Shown: positions 1-12,299, counted from the stretch's first letter. The stretch: DNA of 64,000 nt from Chamaea fasciata (GCA_029207755.1 JARCOQ010000025.1:1790820-1854819); one strand, 5' to 3'. Numbers and translations: made by a program. Notes: a model not told the origin generated them from the letters alone.

Positions 1-1689
1 GGGGGAGTTCAAAATGATGCAACGTAGAACGAGGCTGGAGCTGATCCAGTGTCCTCCCTGCAGCCTCATCCAGGGAAAACCCATTAACTGGGGATGAGGA
101 GGAGGAGGAGGAGGAAGGAGACCCTGGGATGCTGCAGCTTTGCTCGGCTCTTGGAGAGGCAGCAAAACCACCCCTGGAGCCTCCAGGAACGGGCACATTC
201 CGTGGGGAATTGTGGAATTCCAGGAGGGGATCTGACAACTCACCCCGAGCCCTTCCTGCCAGGGAAAATGCAGCTCCTGCAGCTCCCCTGGCCCAGATCT
301 CTGACTGTGGCAGCTTTTCCTGCCCTGGAGCTGCTCCTGGGGCTCCCTTGCCATCCCCTGGCTGGCCCTGGGATGTGCTGGAGGATCCCTGCGAGGTCTG
401 TCCATGGATCCCTCCCTGCCCTGGGCACCCCCAGCCCTCCCCAGGCTGCTGAGCCACTGGGTTTTGGCACCCCAAACCCTGCACGGTGCAGCCTGGTGGC
501 TTCTCCTGCGGGGTTTGGGACAAAAAACCCCACATTTCCTGTTTGGAGAGAGAGCGAAGATCAGCCCTGGAGTGCCGCAAACAGCCTGAGCTGCTGCAGC
601 TCCTTCCAGTGGCTTTTCCCTCTTCCCAAAGCTGCTTTGGACACAATTAGACAAAGCCCAGCACCGCTCCTGCCTGGCACAAAAAGTTTTTTGGACCATC
701 AGCTCATCAGGGGAGAACCTCCTAAAAGCCCCGGTGTGAATTCCCACCTTTGCACCTGGGGCAGCAGCACTGGACACCCCCAAGAACGGGTTTATTTGGC
801 ATTTCTCTGCCACTTCTCCACCTCGGGGTCCGGGAGTTGGGTAAATCCTCACTGCAGCCTGCCTGGGTGGGGTGCTGAGGCCGGGTTTGTGCTCTCTGCC
901 TCCAGAAAGGTTTGGGCTGTGAGTCAGCAGCCGAGTCCAGGCCTTGCATTTTCCCTGAGGAGGCACAAAATGGGTTTAGAGACACCTCGGGCCGAGCTGG
1001 GGCTCCCGGAGGAGATCGGAGCGCCCACAAAATCCCCGTGGGGAGGGAATTCTCGGGGGTCTGAGCCCATCCCGGGGGCCAGGGTGAGGCTGAGGCTCCT
1101 CCTGCTCCTGCAGCCTCATTTTCTCTGCCGTGTGATGCTGCCTGAGCCCTGACGACGTTCTGGTGGATGAGATCCATGTGATGGAGATAAGAGCAGGGCT
1201 GATCTCTGCCGGGATCTAATCAGGCAGGAGCAGCTCCGAGGCCGTCGGCTCTGGGTTTCCTCTGCTCTGAGAAATAATTCTGCTTTGCAGACTCCCGTGA
1301 CGGCTCAAGTCCTGCAATATTCTGGCCCTGCTTCAGAAAAAATGACCCGTTGTTAAGCCCAGGACTGGGTCTAGTTAAGCAATCAGTGTAAATAAAGCCA
1401 GGCTCAGTTTGGGTGCCCGAATTTCAGCTCCCTGCGCTCAGAGTTCCTCATGGGGCCAGTCCTGCACAGGAGAACCAGAGGAGATAAAGGTCTGAGAGTG
1501 AAAATTCCCCCTTGGAGAGGCAGAACAGAGCTGCAGCTCCATCCCACGGAGGGATGGAGTTCCTGGCTGGAAATTCAAGGGATTTTTCTGCCATAAAGAT
1601 TCCTTCATCAACAAGTGACCCCCAGAGTGCTGCACCACAGGGAAGATGGAATCAGGGGTGGGAAGGCTCCGCTGCCAGGGAGAAGGGAC
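1..1689. other. Stretch without a recognised gene
   Basis: The longest open frames here show no domain, no family resemblance and no convincing splice context. GC-rich avian sequence stays open by chance, so I do not call a gene. It could be intergenic or part of a long first intron of SLC45A3. Confidence 0.5.
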
Positions 1690-1850
1690 AGGAAAAGAGG
1701 AAACAGCCCCAGAGGTTGGACATCAGCAGGAATTTCCTCATGGAAAGGCTGCTCAGGCCTGGAGGGGTCCAAGAAATTCCTGGATGTGGCCCTGAGTACT
1801 CTGGGCTGGGGGTCGGGCACAGCTCAGATTTGGTGACCCTGGAGGGATTT
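1690..1850 (+). mobile_element. Truncated CR1 LINE 3' fragment
   Basis: The phrases 'aggttggacatcagcaggaa', 'tttcctcatggaaaggctg' and 'gtcaggcctggagggg'-like text follow the order of the CR1 3' region (ORF2 end and 3' UTR). The copy is diverged and internally deleted, and lacks a clean octamer tail. The call rests on my recollection of the CR1 consensus, not on alignment. Confidence 0.45.
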
Positions 1851-1852
1851 TT

Positions 1853-2226
1853 TCCCACCTAAACAATTCTAATAATAATGTCCCACCTAAATAATTCTAA
1901 TAGTAAATTCCCACCTAAATAATTCTAATAATGATTTCCCACCTAAATAATTCTAATAATGATTTCTCACCTAAATAATTCTAATAATTTCCCACCCAAA
2001 TAATTCTAATAGTAAATTCCCATCCAAATAATTCTAATAGTAAATTCCCACCTAAATCATTCTAATAGTAAATTCCCACCTAAATAATTCTAATAATGAT
2101 TTCCCACCTAAATAATTCTAATAATTTCCCACCTAAATAATTCTAATAGTAATTTCCCACCCAAATAATTCTAATAGTAAATTCCCACCTCAATCATTCT
2201 AATAGTAAAATCCCACCTAAATAATT
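1853..2226. repeat. AT-rich 28-bp minisatellite
   Basis: About 13 units of roughly 28 bp are built on 'cccacctaaataattctaat' followed by 'agtaaatt' or 'aatgattt' variants. It starts directly after the CR1-like fragment and is far more AT-rich than its surroundings. Confidence 0.9.
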
Positions 2227-3940
2227 CTGTGATCAGCAGCAAACCCTCTAAGAAATTTCAGTTTCCTGTACCGGCCCGAACTAATAAATGTTAATTTTTC
2301 TCTCTTCTGAGGGGAACGAGGCTTTGTGTGCCCTGCCTCCCCACGTCCTGCCGTTGGTGCAGATGACCCTGGAGCTGTCACTCCCTCCCTGGCCCGTGTC
2401 ACCCTCCCAGGGACATCCAGCAGCACCACGGGCTGTAATTTCTGCTTCCAAACCGTCTCAGGCAGCATCACCCGGTGACTCAGAGCCCGGAATAGAAGAT
2501 CGGGAACTGAAATTCACGCTGCCGGCTGAGCCCTGCAGCGCCCAGCTCCCTTCGGGAATCCACCTCGGGAGAGTCATTTGCTCCAGGGCTAAAGAGGGAG
2601 GAAAATAGAAAAAAAAAAAAGAAAGAAAAAAAAAAACCCCACCCCAGCACTAATAGATATTTAATTGCTCGTGAACTTCTCTGAGTAAAAAAACAGGGGC
2701 AGCTCTCCCCACCCAAAATTGGACTGTGGCCCTTTCCCAGCTGAAGTCATAGCCCAGCTCTCCAGCATTTTTGTAAATTTTATTTTGTTTGTTTTGGGGG
2801 TTTTTTGGGGGTCTTTTTTGAGTTTTGTTTTTTGGTTTTGGTGCTTTTTTTATTATTAAGTGGGTTTTGGGGTTTTTTTATTACCGAGTTCCTGTCTGCA
2901 TCTGGACTTCCAAAAATGCCTTTTTTTTTTTTTTTTTTTCCCCCCTCCCCCAGGAAACAGCAGCGTCCTTTCTCCTCCTCAGCCACCCCAAGCGAGCGAG
3001 TTCTCATCAGCTCAAGTGACAACAAATGCAGGTGCTCCTCTGCTTCTCTCCATGCGGGGCGAGTCCTTCCAGCAAACTTGGGGAGGGAACAGCTGTTTCC
3101 AGTGGAAAAAAAAAAAAAAACCAAGAGAAAACCACCGTCCTGCTGACCCAAGCTGAAATGCGACGTGGAAATGGGATTTTTGACCTTGAGAGCCACAAGG
3201 TTGCTCCGAAAGGAGGGACCCTGTGAAGATTAAAAAGAACTGATCCCTGTAGTGCTCCTGCAGCTCGCGGAGCTGCGTGATTTCCCCACCAAACAAAGGG
3301 CCGAGGCTTTAAATAGCACCAAGTAGCGCAAGGATTTTTGACGGCTTTTTCTTTTTCTTTTTCTTTTTTTTGAAGTCTCCAGCTGAAGGACTCGCCCGAG
3401 CGTTGGCAAACACTCATTTAGGAACAGCTGGATCTCTCAACTCTCATTCTTGTCTCATTTTCCCTCTCGTTTTGTTCGCACACACACGCAGAAAATGAAG
3501 ATATTTGTTGCTGCAGATGTTTAGGGGAGGCTGCTCTGTCGGAGGGTTCTCATCTCCCCTCTGTGGATGAATGGAACGTTGATTTTTCCTCAGTCCAGGG
3601 TCCGGTTTAGCTGCTGTTTTCCCAGTGAGGTGCTGATAAAGTGTCTAGATCTCTCCCTGGGTAAATGTATATATTTTGCGTCCCTCTCCCTCGCACGCCA
3701 TGTGGGTTTAAGCACTCATCCACCATGAATAATGTCCGGGGCCAGGTCACCAACTTCCCAGAGCTGGGGCCCTATTAGCATCCACTCCAGGCCATTACAG
3801 GGAAGCACCGGCTCAGAAAACCCAAACAAACCCGGGAGCTGCTCCCGCTGCGGGGTTCGCTCCGGCGGGAGCGGGGGAGAGAGGAAGGGATGAGAGAAAC
3901 GGGGATTTTTTTTTTTTCCTTTTTTTTTTTTAAAGAAAAG
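2227..3940. other. Stretch without a recognised gene; homopolymer tracts
   Basis: Poly-A/poly-T tracts occur near 2609-2636, 2760-2880, 2921-2940 and 3105-3120, and a T-rich block near 3340-3370. Open frames here are low-complexity products of those tracts. No gene or promoter is evident. Confidence 0.5.
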
Positions 3941-4270
3941 CCGGGAATTCGGGGCGGATGGTCCTTTAGGATGGAGCGGCTGATGAGGCTGATGGCGGCG
4001 GTGAGGGCTCGGGAATGGGGCTGCGGGAACGGGGCTGAGGGTGCGGGGAACGGGGAGAACCGGGAGAGAGAAGGGGGGAATGAGGGGACCGGGGAGAGCG
4101 GGGGGACCGCGGGCACCGGGGCTGCTCTCCCGAAGGGCTTTGGCCTCAGGGATGCGGGGATGGGGCGGTTATCCCAGAGAACGGTGCGGGAACGGGGCTG
4201 CGGGATGGGGCTGTTGTCACTGCGGGGGCTGCGGGATCGGGGTCGGTGTCCCAGCGAGGAGTGCGGGGAT

Positions 4271-4425
4271 GGGGCTGCGGGACCCGGGCCGCTCTCCCGG
4301 AGGGGCTGCGGGATCCGGGCCGCTCTCCCGGAGGGGCTGCGGGATCCGGGCCGCTCTCCCGGAGGGGCTGCGGGATCCGGGCCGCTCTCCCGGAGGGGCT
4401 GCGGGATCGGGGCTCTTCTCCCAGG
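4271..4425. repeat. 31-bp GC-rich tandem repeat, about 5 units
   Basis: Units start at 4271, 4302, 4333, 4364 and 4395. Each reads 'ggggctgcgggatccgggcc' followed by 'gctctcccgga'. Copies are nearly identical, suggesting recent expansion. Confidence 0.9.
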
Positions 4426-4489
4426 GAGGAGTGCGGGACCGGAGTCGGTGTCCCTGCGGGGCTGTAGGACCGCGGCCGGTGTCCCCGGT

Positions 4490-5250
4490 CCCTGCGGGGA
4501 TCGGGGCTGTGGCTCCCGGCCCGGTGTCCCCGCGGGGATCGGGGCTGTGGCTCCCGGCCCGGTGTCCCCGGTCCCCGCGGGGATCGGGGCTGTGGATCCC
4601 GGCCCGGTGTTCCCGGTCCCCGCGGGGATCGGGGCTGTGGCTCCCGGCCCGGTGTCCCCGCGGGGATCGGGGCTGTGGCTCCCGGCCCGGTGTCCCCGCG
4701 GGGATCGGGGCTGTGGCTCCCGGCCCGGTGTCCCCGCGGGGATCGGGGCTGTGGCTCCCGGCCCGGTGTCCCCGGTCCCCGCGGGGATCGGGGCTGTGGC
4801 TCCCGGCCCGGTGTCCCCGCGGGGATCGGGGCTGTGGCTCCCGGCCCGGTGTCCCCGGTCCCCGCGGGGATCGGGGCTGTGGCTCCCGGCCCGGTGTCCC
4901 CGCGGGGATCGGGGCTGTGGATCCCGGCCCGGTGTCCCCGGTGCCCGCGGGGATCGGGGCTGTGGCTCCCGGCCCGGTGTCCCCGGTCCCCGCGGGGATC
5001 GGGGCTGTGGCTCCCGGCCCGGTGTCCCCGCGGGGATCGGGGCTGTGGATCCCGGCCCGGTGTCCCCGGTGCCCGCGGGGATCGGGGCTGTGGCTCCCGG
5101 CCCGGTGTCCCCGGTCCCCGCGGGGATCGGGGCTGTGGCTCCCGGCCCGGTGTCCCCGGTCCCCGCGGGGATCGGGGCTGTGGCTCCCGGCCCGGTGTCC
5201 CCGCGGGGATCGGGGCTGTGGCTCCCGGCCCGGTGTCCCCGGTCCCCGCG
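4490..5250. repeat. 38/45-bp GC-rich minisatellite, about 18 units
   Basis: The core 'tcggggctgtggctcccggc' recurs at 4501, 4539, 4584, 4629, 4667, 4705 and so on. Two unit lengths alternate irregularly (38 and 45 bp), differing by an extra 'gtccccg'. Some units carry 'ggatccc' in place of 'ggctccc'. Neither unit length is a multiple of 3, yet several frames stay open because no unit contains a stop. Confidence 0.93.
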
Positions 5251-5339
5251 GAGATGCTCCCCCGGCGGAGCTCCGCGTTCCGCGGGGCGGGGGCGGCGGC
5301 CCGGGGGGGGCTCTGGCGCTCCGCCCGCGGCAGCGCAGG

Positions 5340-5425
5340 CTCCTCCCTGCCGGGCCCAACCTGCCCTTTTAAACCGCGGCGGAGGCGCGGGCGCCGGGCC
5401 GGGCACCGGCTGAGCCCCGGCACAG
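5340..5425 (+). promoter_or_regulatory. Candidate promoter and non-coding first exon
   Basis: TTTTAAA lies at 5367-5373 in GC-rich sequence. About 50 bp further on, 'ggcacag|gtaggg' makes a plausible donor at 5426. The block sits at the end of the CpG-rich region. It could be the distal first exon of SLC45A3, whose coding exons begin 15.7 kb downstream. No transcript evidence is available here. Confidence 0.25.
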
Positions 5426-5900
5426 GTAGGGCCGGGCACCGGCACCGGGGGAGATGCGCGGGTGGGATGCGGCTGTCCCGGGATGCGGCTTTTCCCGGGA
5501 GGTTCTGGGGACATCGGGGGGCTTTAGGGGGGTCACAGCCAGCACCGAGCGCGGTCCGGCCGCGCTGCCCGGAGGAGGAAGAGGAGGAGGCGCTCCGGGT
5601 TTGATGCTCCTGCGGGAAAACAACAAAAAAAAACCCCCCAAACCCGCGGGGCAGGAGCGGCCGCAGGTGGGGATGTGGGAGGGGGGTCCTGCCCTCCCCA
5701 CACAGCGCCCGGAGTTCTTCCCAAATTTCTCCTTCTCGCAGGGACACCCGCGGTGAGTTTAAAGGTTTCTGAGCGGGCGGAGAGTTTGGGCAGCGGGACG
5801 GACTCCCCGAAATCCCGAGGACTTGCAGGGCCAGGTCAGTGAATCCTCGGAACCCGAGCGGGGCGGCGCCGGGCAAAGGGGAGGTTTGGTCACACCTGGT

Positions 5901-8900
5901 GGTGGGTTCTGTTTGGGTTCGGTGCCTCCCCTTCAGCTCAGCGGGATCCGCTGCCCCAACGGCCGTCCCCAAATCCCACCACCGGGGTCATTCCAGGGAT
6001 TCCTGGCTTTGGCAGGACTCGGGGTTTTGGTGGTAAAACGCTGTGGTTGTTTATGATGAACACAAAGTGCCAGACTCGTTTGTCTTCCCGCGGATGGCAG
6101 CTTTAGGAGGAAGGGAGAAGCACTAAAATGAACTTCATTAATTTTGTGCTGGTGATGGCCAGACCTGGCAAGATGCTCCATTTCCATTTTTATGTTTCAA
6201 ACAAGCACAGAATTGGAAGGGAAACATCTCAGGGTCAGCTCTCCTGGTGCTTCCCTGGACCTGTTAGAGCAGCACAGAGAAAGTGGCCAGCCTCAAAATC
6301 CCTCTTTTTTTTTTTTTTTAATCAACCTGTTCCGGGGCTGGATGTGGCTCAGGAGAGCAGCCTTTAGGTGTGTAACATGAGAATATCTCCGAATTTATAG
6401 AAATAGAACATGAGTAAGAACTTCAAAAGTACCCAAATGACCTGGGCACTGAAGTCATGCAGACACTCCTGAAAAACGTGTACCAGCCTTGAAACCTTTT
6501 CCATTATTCGCCCCACCTGCAATTTTTGTTCTTTCTTCTTTTTTATTTGTTCTTTCTTTTTTGTTGTTCTTTCTTTTTTTTTTTTTTTTTTTTTTTTTTA
6601 ATGTGTGATACTACCTGGACTTCCTGGCATCATCCAGAGCTGCTTCCCCTCTTTAGGGGAGTGGCACTGGAGCCGAACTGCCAACCCTGGGATTCCAGGC
6701 TGTGCCCAAAACTCTGGATTTTATTGCCACGGAACCACCTGGAAGCCAAGAGCGCTTGGTTTATGGGATTTGGGGAAAAAAAGAAAAAAAAAAGAAAAAA
6801 AAAGAAAAAGGATTAAAAATTGGATATGGATAACAAGAATCTCCAGAATTAATAGCAAATTAAGTGAGAGCTTTACAGGGCATATAAATCCCTGTGTTTC
6901 AGGATATAAACCGATCTGGGGATTTAGGGAGGAAATTCTCCTTGCTGTGGCTGCTTCGGGGATATTCCCCTGTAAATGGGAACTGTGCTGTGGGCTGTGT
7001 CCTCTTCGCAAGGTCCCAGTGGAAGCACCTGAACCTCCAGGTGCTCCCTGGAGGGAACAGCAGCATCAGGAGGCCGCAGGAATGGGCAGAACCAGCCTGG
7101 AGGCAGCAGCACAGTCCGCTGCGAGTGAAGTTTCACAGCTCATCATCCCCCGAGTAAAGCGGTTGTAGCTGCCCCCCCTGTGCTCCAGACAAACTCCACC
7201 AGCAGCATGGTTTTGAAGGAGAAAAATCAGGTTTTAGCAGCAGATTTTTGTCCCCGTCAGTGCTGCATCCACGGTGGAATCACTGGCCTGATCCCTGAGT
7301 TAAAAAATACAGCCCCGGGTCTGCTTCATCCTCACCAGAGTCCCTAGGAAATGATGTTTAGCATAAACTCTGGGTAACCTTTTCCCCAAATTGTTTATTT
7401 CGCCGGAGCACTCAAGTGGCAGAGCTGGGGAGGGGAGGAGGGGAGATCTTGGGGTTTGTTTTTTTTTTTTCCTCCGGGAGTTCCATCTCTTTTTCCTCTT
7501 CAGCCAAAGCCTCAGCACGGAGCTCAGGCTGGTGCCTGGGCCCTCCTGCCTGACGGCATTGGGAGTTTGTTTTATTTTAAAAATTAAAACAATCACCTCA
7601 GTGCCACGCTCAGGGTCTGTTTTCCTCCTCTGGTTTACTCCCCTCGGAGGTTTGCAGTGATTCGGTCACAGTGGGGGTGGCTGAGGAGCCGAGTTTGTGT
7701 TTGTCCCCCGGAGGTGGCTGCTCTGGGGGCTCCTTAGTGTGTTGCTGTCCCCTCGTCCTGGCTGAGGCAGCATCAACGCCAAGCTCGACCCGCTGCGTGA
7801 AATTTGGGGAGGTTTTGGATGGATTCGAGGCTCTGGGGGAGCCAGGAGGGGAAGGAGCAGAGGGGTGGAAAGTGGTGAGCAGGGAATTGCAGGTGTGAAG
7901 CCTCCTTAGGAGCAGGGAGAGCAGAAAGGGGCAGAGAGGGAGACACAGAAAGCCAAACTGGGCTGGATTTCCTCTCTTTGGAAATAATCCCATGAGATGA
8001 CGGTGCCCTGTCTAGGACAGCTCCTGGTAGCTAAAACCCAGCCCAAACAGCTAAAACTCAGCCCAAACAGCCGAGCCTGGCAAGCCTGTGACCCCTCAGC
8101 CGTGCTCGACCCATGATCAGAGGCGGGCGTGGAGCAAGGGAATCATGAGGAGCTCGTGAGCAGTGGTCAGCTCCTCTCAGTGCTGATGCCTCGGTTTCTG
8201 ATTGCTTCACATCAGCCACCCGTGCAAGAACAGGGACCCCCAGCCCAGCCGGGGAAGGGGATGGAGACCACCAGGGAGCAATCCTGGCTTTTGGAGAAGC
8301 AGAGGGAAGTTTTAAATCCGTCCCTGCAAGGTGGTTCAAGCGTGGATCTGCACAACCTTGCACTCGCCACGAAGAAAAGAAAACCAGTAAAAGCTGCAGG
8401 ATTATCGAACAGCTCAGTGCCCCAGCGCTGGGTTATCTCAGACTGAGGATGTGAAGCCTGTCCTGAGCCTTGTCCTCTCCTCACTGCTGGAAGAAGCTGA
8501 TCCTGTGTCAGAAGTTGCTGCTGTGCCCAGCCCGCCGAGCTGCGGAGTTGCTTGTTCAGAAAACAAAGCTGAGTGGAGCTCTGAGGCCGCCACCGCTCCG
8601 TTCCGTTCCGCTCCTGTTTGTCTGCCCGGTGCTCCTTGGAGGTCCCCTCATTTGTGCCCTTCCTCCTTGTTTTCACATCCCCAAATGTCAGTTTCCTCTC
8701 GCCGTTCCCAAATATTTGCTTAACATTTTTGCCAGCCTGCAGCAGAGGAGAAGCAGACCCCCGTGAATATTGTCTGGCAAAATAAGGAGGAATGTGGGCC
8801 CAAAGGCTCCTTTGTCTCGGCGCTGGGGGTGGAACACGCGCAGCAAGGAGCAGGTGCCTGGTTTGCAGCTCCAAACGCTTTTCTTCCCTCTCTGCTGCTG

Positions 8901-9960
8901 CACAGGAGCTCAAAGAAAAGTTCTCTCAGTCCCCATCACAAGGACTGGCCCTGTCCTTCATCCAGGGGAGGCTCGTGGGTCGTTGCTCTGGGGATTTCAG
9001 AGCCAGAGCTTTTGGTGAAGCTTGCAGACGAATTCTCATCCTTGCCAGGGCTGGAATAGCTCGGGAGGTTTGAGGGTGGCCTCTGGCAAAGTAATGAGGT
9101 TTATTTGAAAACAGCGACTTAAAACAATGCCGGGCACTGGGGTTGATTTGGGAGGTGTGAAAGTTTCTCCCTTCAGTCAAGGGAGCTGCTTTGGGTTTGG
9201 GGGTTTTTTTTTGGTCTTTTTTCCACCTTTGTTTTGTTGGGAGCTGAAGTTCTCCGTGGTGGTTTGTCTGCATGGAGCTGGGGCTTCAGGAAAAACAGAA
9301 ATAGTTCAGGAAAACCAGAAACGTAATGAGCGCAGTGACTCAAATCCGTGCAGGTTGTCAGCACTCAGAAGACATTCACGTTCTCGCAGGGCGGGCTGGA
9401 GCCAGCTCCAGGAATAACGTGGGCAGCGCTGAGATCCTGCTTTAGATTTACGGCTTGAGACTCTGGGTGAAATGGGGCATGCAGGAAAATCCCTGGATCA
9501 CACTTTCCTTCCCAAACATTAGCAGGGAGTCCTGCTGGGATCTGACTTGCGGCAGGAGGAGGCCGAGGTGGGGATCAGACCTCAGCTCTGATGCTGTTTT
9601 TGCATCCTGTTATTAATTTAGGGTTAAAGAGCAGAAGTGGCTCTCGGGTGGGATTTGAAGTGGCTGTGACCGAACCCCTCCACCTTAACTGGACCCTGGG
9701 GGTGATTTTATCCCTGAGGGTGATTTTGTGCCTTTTCCATCAGTTTGGGAATGTTGGGCTGGACCTGCTGCCGCTCCGGGGTGTTCTCCTGTCCTTGCCC
9801 CTCTCCCAGGGCTCACTCCGGTGCGGAGAGGAGATTCCCAAAGCGGTTTTTGGTCACTTCCAGGACCTGAGCTGACACGAGGTGTCCTGTTAGCTCTCTC
9901 CCTGTGCTCACTGCCCTACCTCGCTCGGGATTGTGGCACCAAACACCCAAACCCTCCCTT
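5901..9960. other. Stretch without a recognised gene
   Basis: Poly-T lies near 6305-6319 and 6567-6599, and an A/G tract near 6775-6812. A short duplication built on 'cagctaaaac' lies at about 8031-8072. Nothing else resembling a gene, RNA or conserved element was recognised. Confidence 0.5.
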
Positions 9961-9969
9961 CGGAGCAGC

Positions 9970-10440
9970 GCGAAGAGAATAAAAGGATTGTTGTGGTCAC
10001 GGGGCGAGCGCTTCCTCGGAGGTCGGCGGCGGCTGATAAACGCGGAGCACAAAGGGGACAAGGAGGTGACAGCGGCAGCGGGGCTGCCGTGCCAGGTACT
10101 GCCCCGCGGCGTGACAGGGGAGGGCTTTGTGCGGCTCCAGAGGTGCTTTCGGGAAACGCGGGTGACAAACGCTTCCCGCGCCTTTGGGAATGTCGGGGAC
10201 AAACGATTCCTGCGCGCCGGGGGCAGCTGGAGCTGGGCTCGGGAACAAAAGGCGGCTGTGCCCCGGCCAAGGCCGGCTGAGCACTTAATGGGCCCGCAAG
10301 GGCGGCTTTCCACGGGGATTGACTGAGAGCGGCCCCGGGGAGAGGCTGCGGAGGGCTCGGAGCGTGCAGAGCCAGCGGAGAGCGCGGCGGTGACGCGGGG
10401 AGAGCCGCGCCCAGCGAGGGAAGGACGGGCACTTCCCAGC
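9970..10440. other. CpG-rich patch without a recognised gene
   Basis: CpG density rises over about 470 bp, with several short open frames on both strands. No TATA box, convincing donor or known coding motif was found. It may be a regulatory island or simply GC-rich intergenic DNA. Confidence 0.3.
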
Positions 10441-10546
10441 TCTTAGGTCTCTCTGGCCCGTGGAGGTTGTTTCAGGGGAAATTCCTGCCGCCTCGGTGCC
10501 TGAGACGCCTCGGTTCAGGCTGGAGGATGTGCTGGTGGGAGCAGCC

Positions 10547-11020
10547 CCGGGGGAAGATGAGGGACTGATCTTCCATGATCCCTGGGGAAGATGATTCCTC
10601 AGGGATTGATCTTCCATGGTTCCACAGAGAATGACTGATCTTTCCTGATCCCGCAGGGATTGATCTTTCATGAATCCCGCAGGGATTGATTGGTCTTCCA
10701 CGATCCCACAGGGAATGATTGATCTTTCCTGATCCCGCAGGGATTGATCTTTCATGAATCCCGCAGGGATTGATTGGTCTTCCACGATCCCACAGGGAAT
10801 GATTGATCTTCCATGATCCCGCAGGGACTGATCTTTCATGAATCCCGCAGGGAATGATTGATCTTCCATGATCCCACAGGGAATTATTGATCTTCCATGA
10901 TCCCGCAGGGATTGATCTTCCATGAATCTCACAGGGATTGATTGGTCTTCCACGATCCCACAGGGAATGATTGATCTTCCATGAATCCCGCAGGGATTGG
11001 TCTTTTCTGATCCCCCAGAC
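10547..11020. repeat. 21-bp minisatellite with 84-bp higher-order unit
   Basis: Units of about 21-26 bp read 'gatcccgcagggattgatct' with variants (cccacaggg, catgaatcc). The variant 'tggtcttccacg' recurs at 10691, 10775 and 10943, that is 84 and 168 bp apart, giving a four-unit higher-order period. There are no unique spacers. Confidence 0.9.
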
Positions 11021-11029
11021 GAGATCTTC

Positions 11030-12120
11030 CAGCTCTGATTTCCCCGCACGGGCTGCGCTTGTGCTGCCCCCAGATCATTCCCCGTCCCTCCCTGCCCCTG
11101 CCCAGAGCTGAGAGCAGAGGACGAGGATTTTGGGGAGGGCAGGGGGTGCTGCCTGTCCCCCTGGCCGGCCTTTGGCACAGCCCTCGGTGTCCCCAGGTGC
11201 CCTGGCCCTGTGCCCGAGCACGCTGCAGGAGCACCACCGGTCTCTCCGCTTCCTTTGTGCCTCTCTGAACTTTGCCCCAGCAAATAAACGAGCCTGGCAT
11301 GGAGAGAAAAATCCTGCCCCTGCACAAACGTCCATTCCCAATTTTTAACAACTTTTAAAAAAACTTTAATTCTTTTAACGGAGTGATTTCAGCTCTCTGA
11401 GCTCTTTCCTGCCCGTCCCTCTGGTGCCCCTGTGCCACAAAAAACCCCCTCAGCAGCCCCGCTCTGCAAAAACCCAGGCAGCTTTGAACTTGAACCCCGT
11501 GCCTAATTAGCAAAAAGCTAATAACTCAGGGCTGATGTGCTTTTCCAGGGCTCAAAATAGAAGCGAGGTTCCTGTTTGGGTGGGGAGTGAGGGGGTGGTA
11601 GAAATGCCTCACTCCGTCCACCTCCTGCAGGAATGGCAGCTTTGAGCCTTGGTTTGGGTTTTTTTTTTTTTTTTTTAGAAAAAAAAAAAAAAGTGGAAAT
11701 TTTCCCTTCCAGATATTCCTCATTGCTCTATTTTTTTTTTTTTTAATATTAAAATCCCTGCCAGTCGTGAGCCCACAGCACGTTAAACTGATAGCGAGAA
11801 CGAGGGGGGGGAAAGGAAAAAAAAGCTTCTCAAGTTCTCCACCAAGACCTTCCAGCGAAACTTATCTCCCTCAGAAAATAATAATAATAATAATAAAAAT
11901 AAAAAATCTGATTGCTCCTTATTTTTGCAATTATCAGGCAGAAATAAAAATCGTGGAATCTCCCGTTTTCAGCCCCAGCCCTCGTGGCTGCTCTGCCTCG
12001 ATAAGGAGAATTCTCCCTGTGCTCCAGCAGCGATCTGAGGGCCCTCGTTTACCCCGAGGGGTCGATGTGCTGCAGGCAGAGCCTGGGCAGATTTTGCCAC
12101 CCCAGCCAGGTGAAAACCGC

Positions 12121-12151
<31 letters not shown>

Positions 12152-12225
12152 TACAGCTCTGAGATGCGGATTTTTTTTTTACCCTTAAAACACCCCGGAA
12201 AAAATTCCCGTTATTCCCTGCACAC
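11030..12225. other. Stretch without a recognised gene
   Basis: It contains poly-T/poly-A near 11658-11693 and 11731-11744, an (AAT)n-like run near 11876-11897, and T tracts near 12121-12151. No coding exon or RNA gene was recognised. Confidence 0.5.
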
Positions 12226-12228
12226 CTT

Positions 12229-12299
12229 CCCCTCTGGCAGGGGGTGACAGGAATTCCCTTTGGGGTGTTGGGATGAACTCCCCTCCGTGGCCAGAGGGG
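12229..12299 (-). repeat. Small dispersed element with inverted ends, copy 1
   Basis: It starts with 'cccctctggc' and ends with 'gccagagggg', so its termini are inverted repeats. Read on the minus strand, it matches a second copy at 15606-15675 over most of its 70 bp, including 'ggaggggagt' and 'gaatt(c/t)ctgtcaccc'. It could be a very short non-autonomous element or part of a longer unrecognised repeat. Confidence 0.55.

Larger units (their letters stand above)
3950..5900. other. CpG-rich block (candidate CpG island)
   Basis: Sequence is very rich in G, C and CpG, contains two GC-rich minisatellites, and ends in a short non-repetitive part with a TTTTAAA box and a possible splice donor. It could be the promoter region of SLC45A3, whose human gene starts with a non-coding exon far upstream of the coding exons. 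Long open frames on both strands (over 500 codons) are produced by the repeats and are not called as genes. Confidence 0.5.

Noticed and set aside
94..1152. 352-codon open frame at the left edge
   Set aside because: No domain or family resemblance, no splice context, and overlapping open frames on the other strand; typical for GC-rich sequence.
3775..5972. Open frames of about 300-600 codons on both strands
   Set aside because: They run through the 31-bp and 38/45-bp minisatellites in several frames at once and encode only repeated Pro/Gly/Arg/Ser-rich text. The openness comes from the lack of stop codons in the repeat units.
10547..11020. CRISPR-like array
   Set aside because: Repeats are directly adjacent without unique spacers, and the genome is vertebrate. 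It is a minisatellite.
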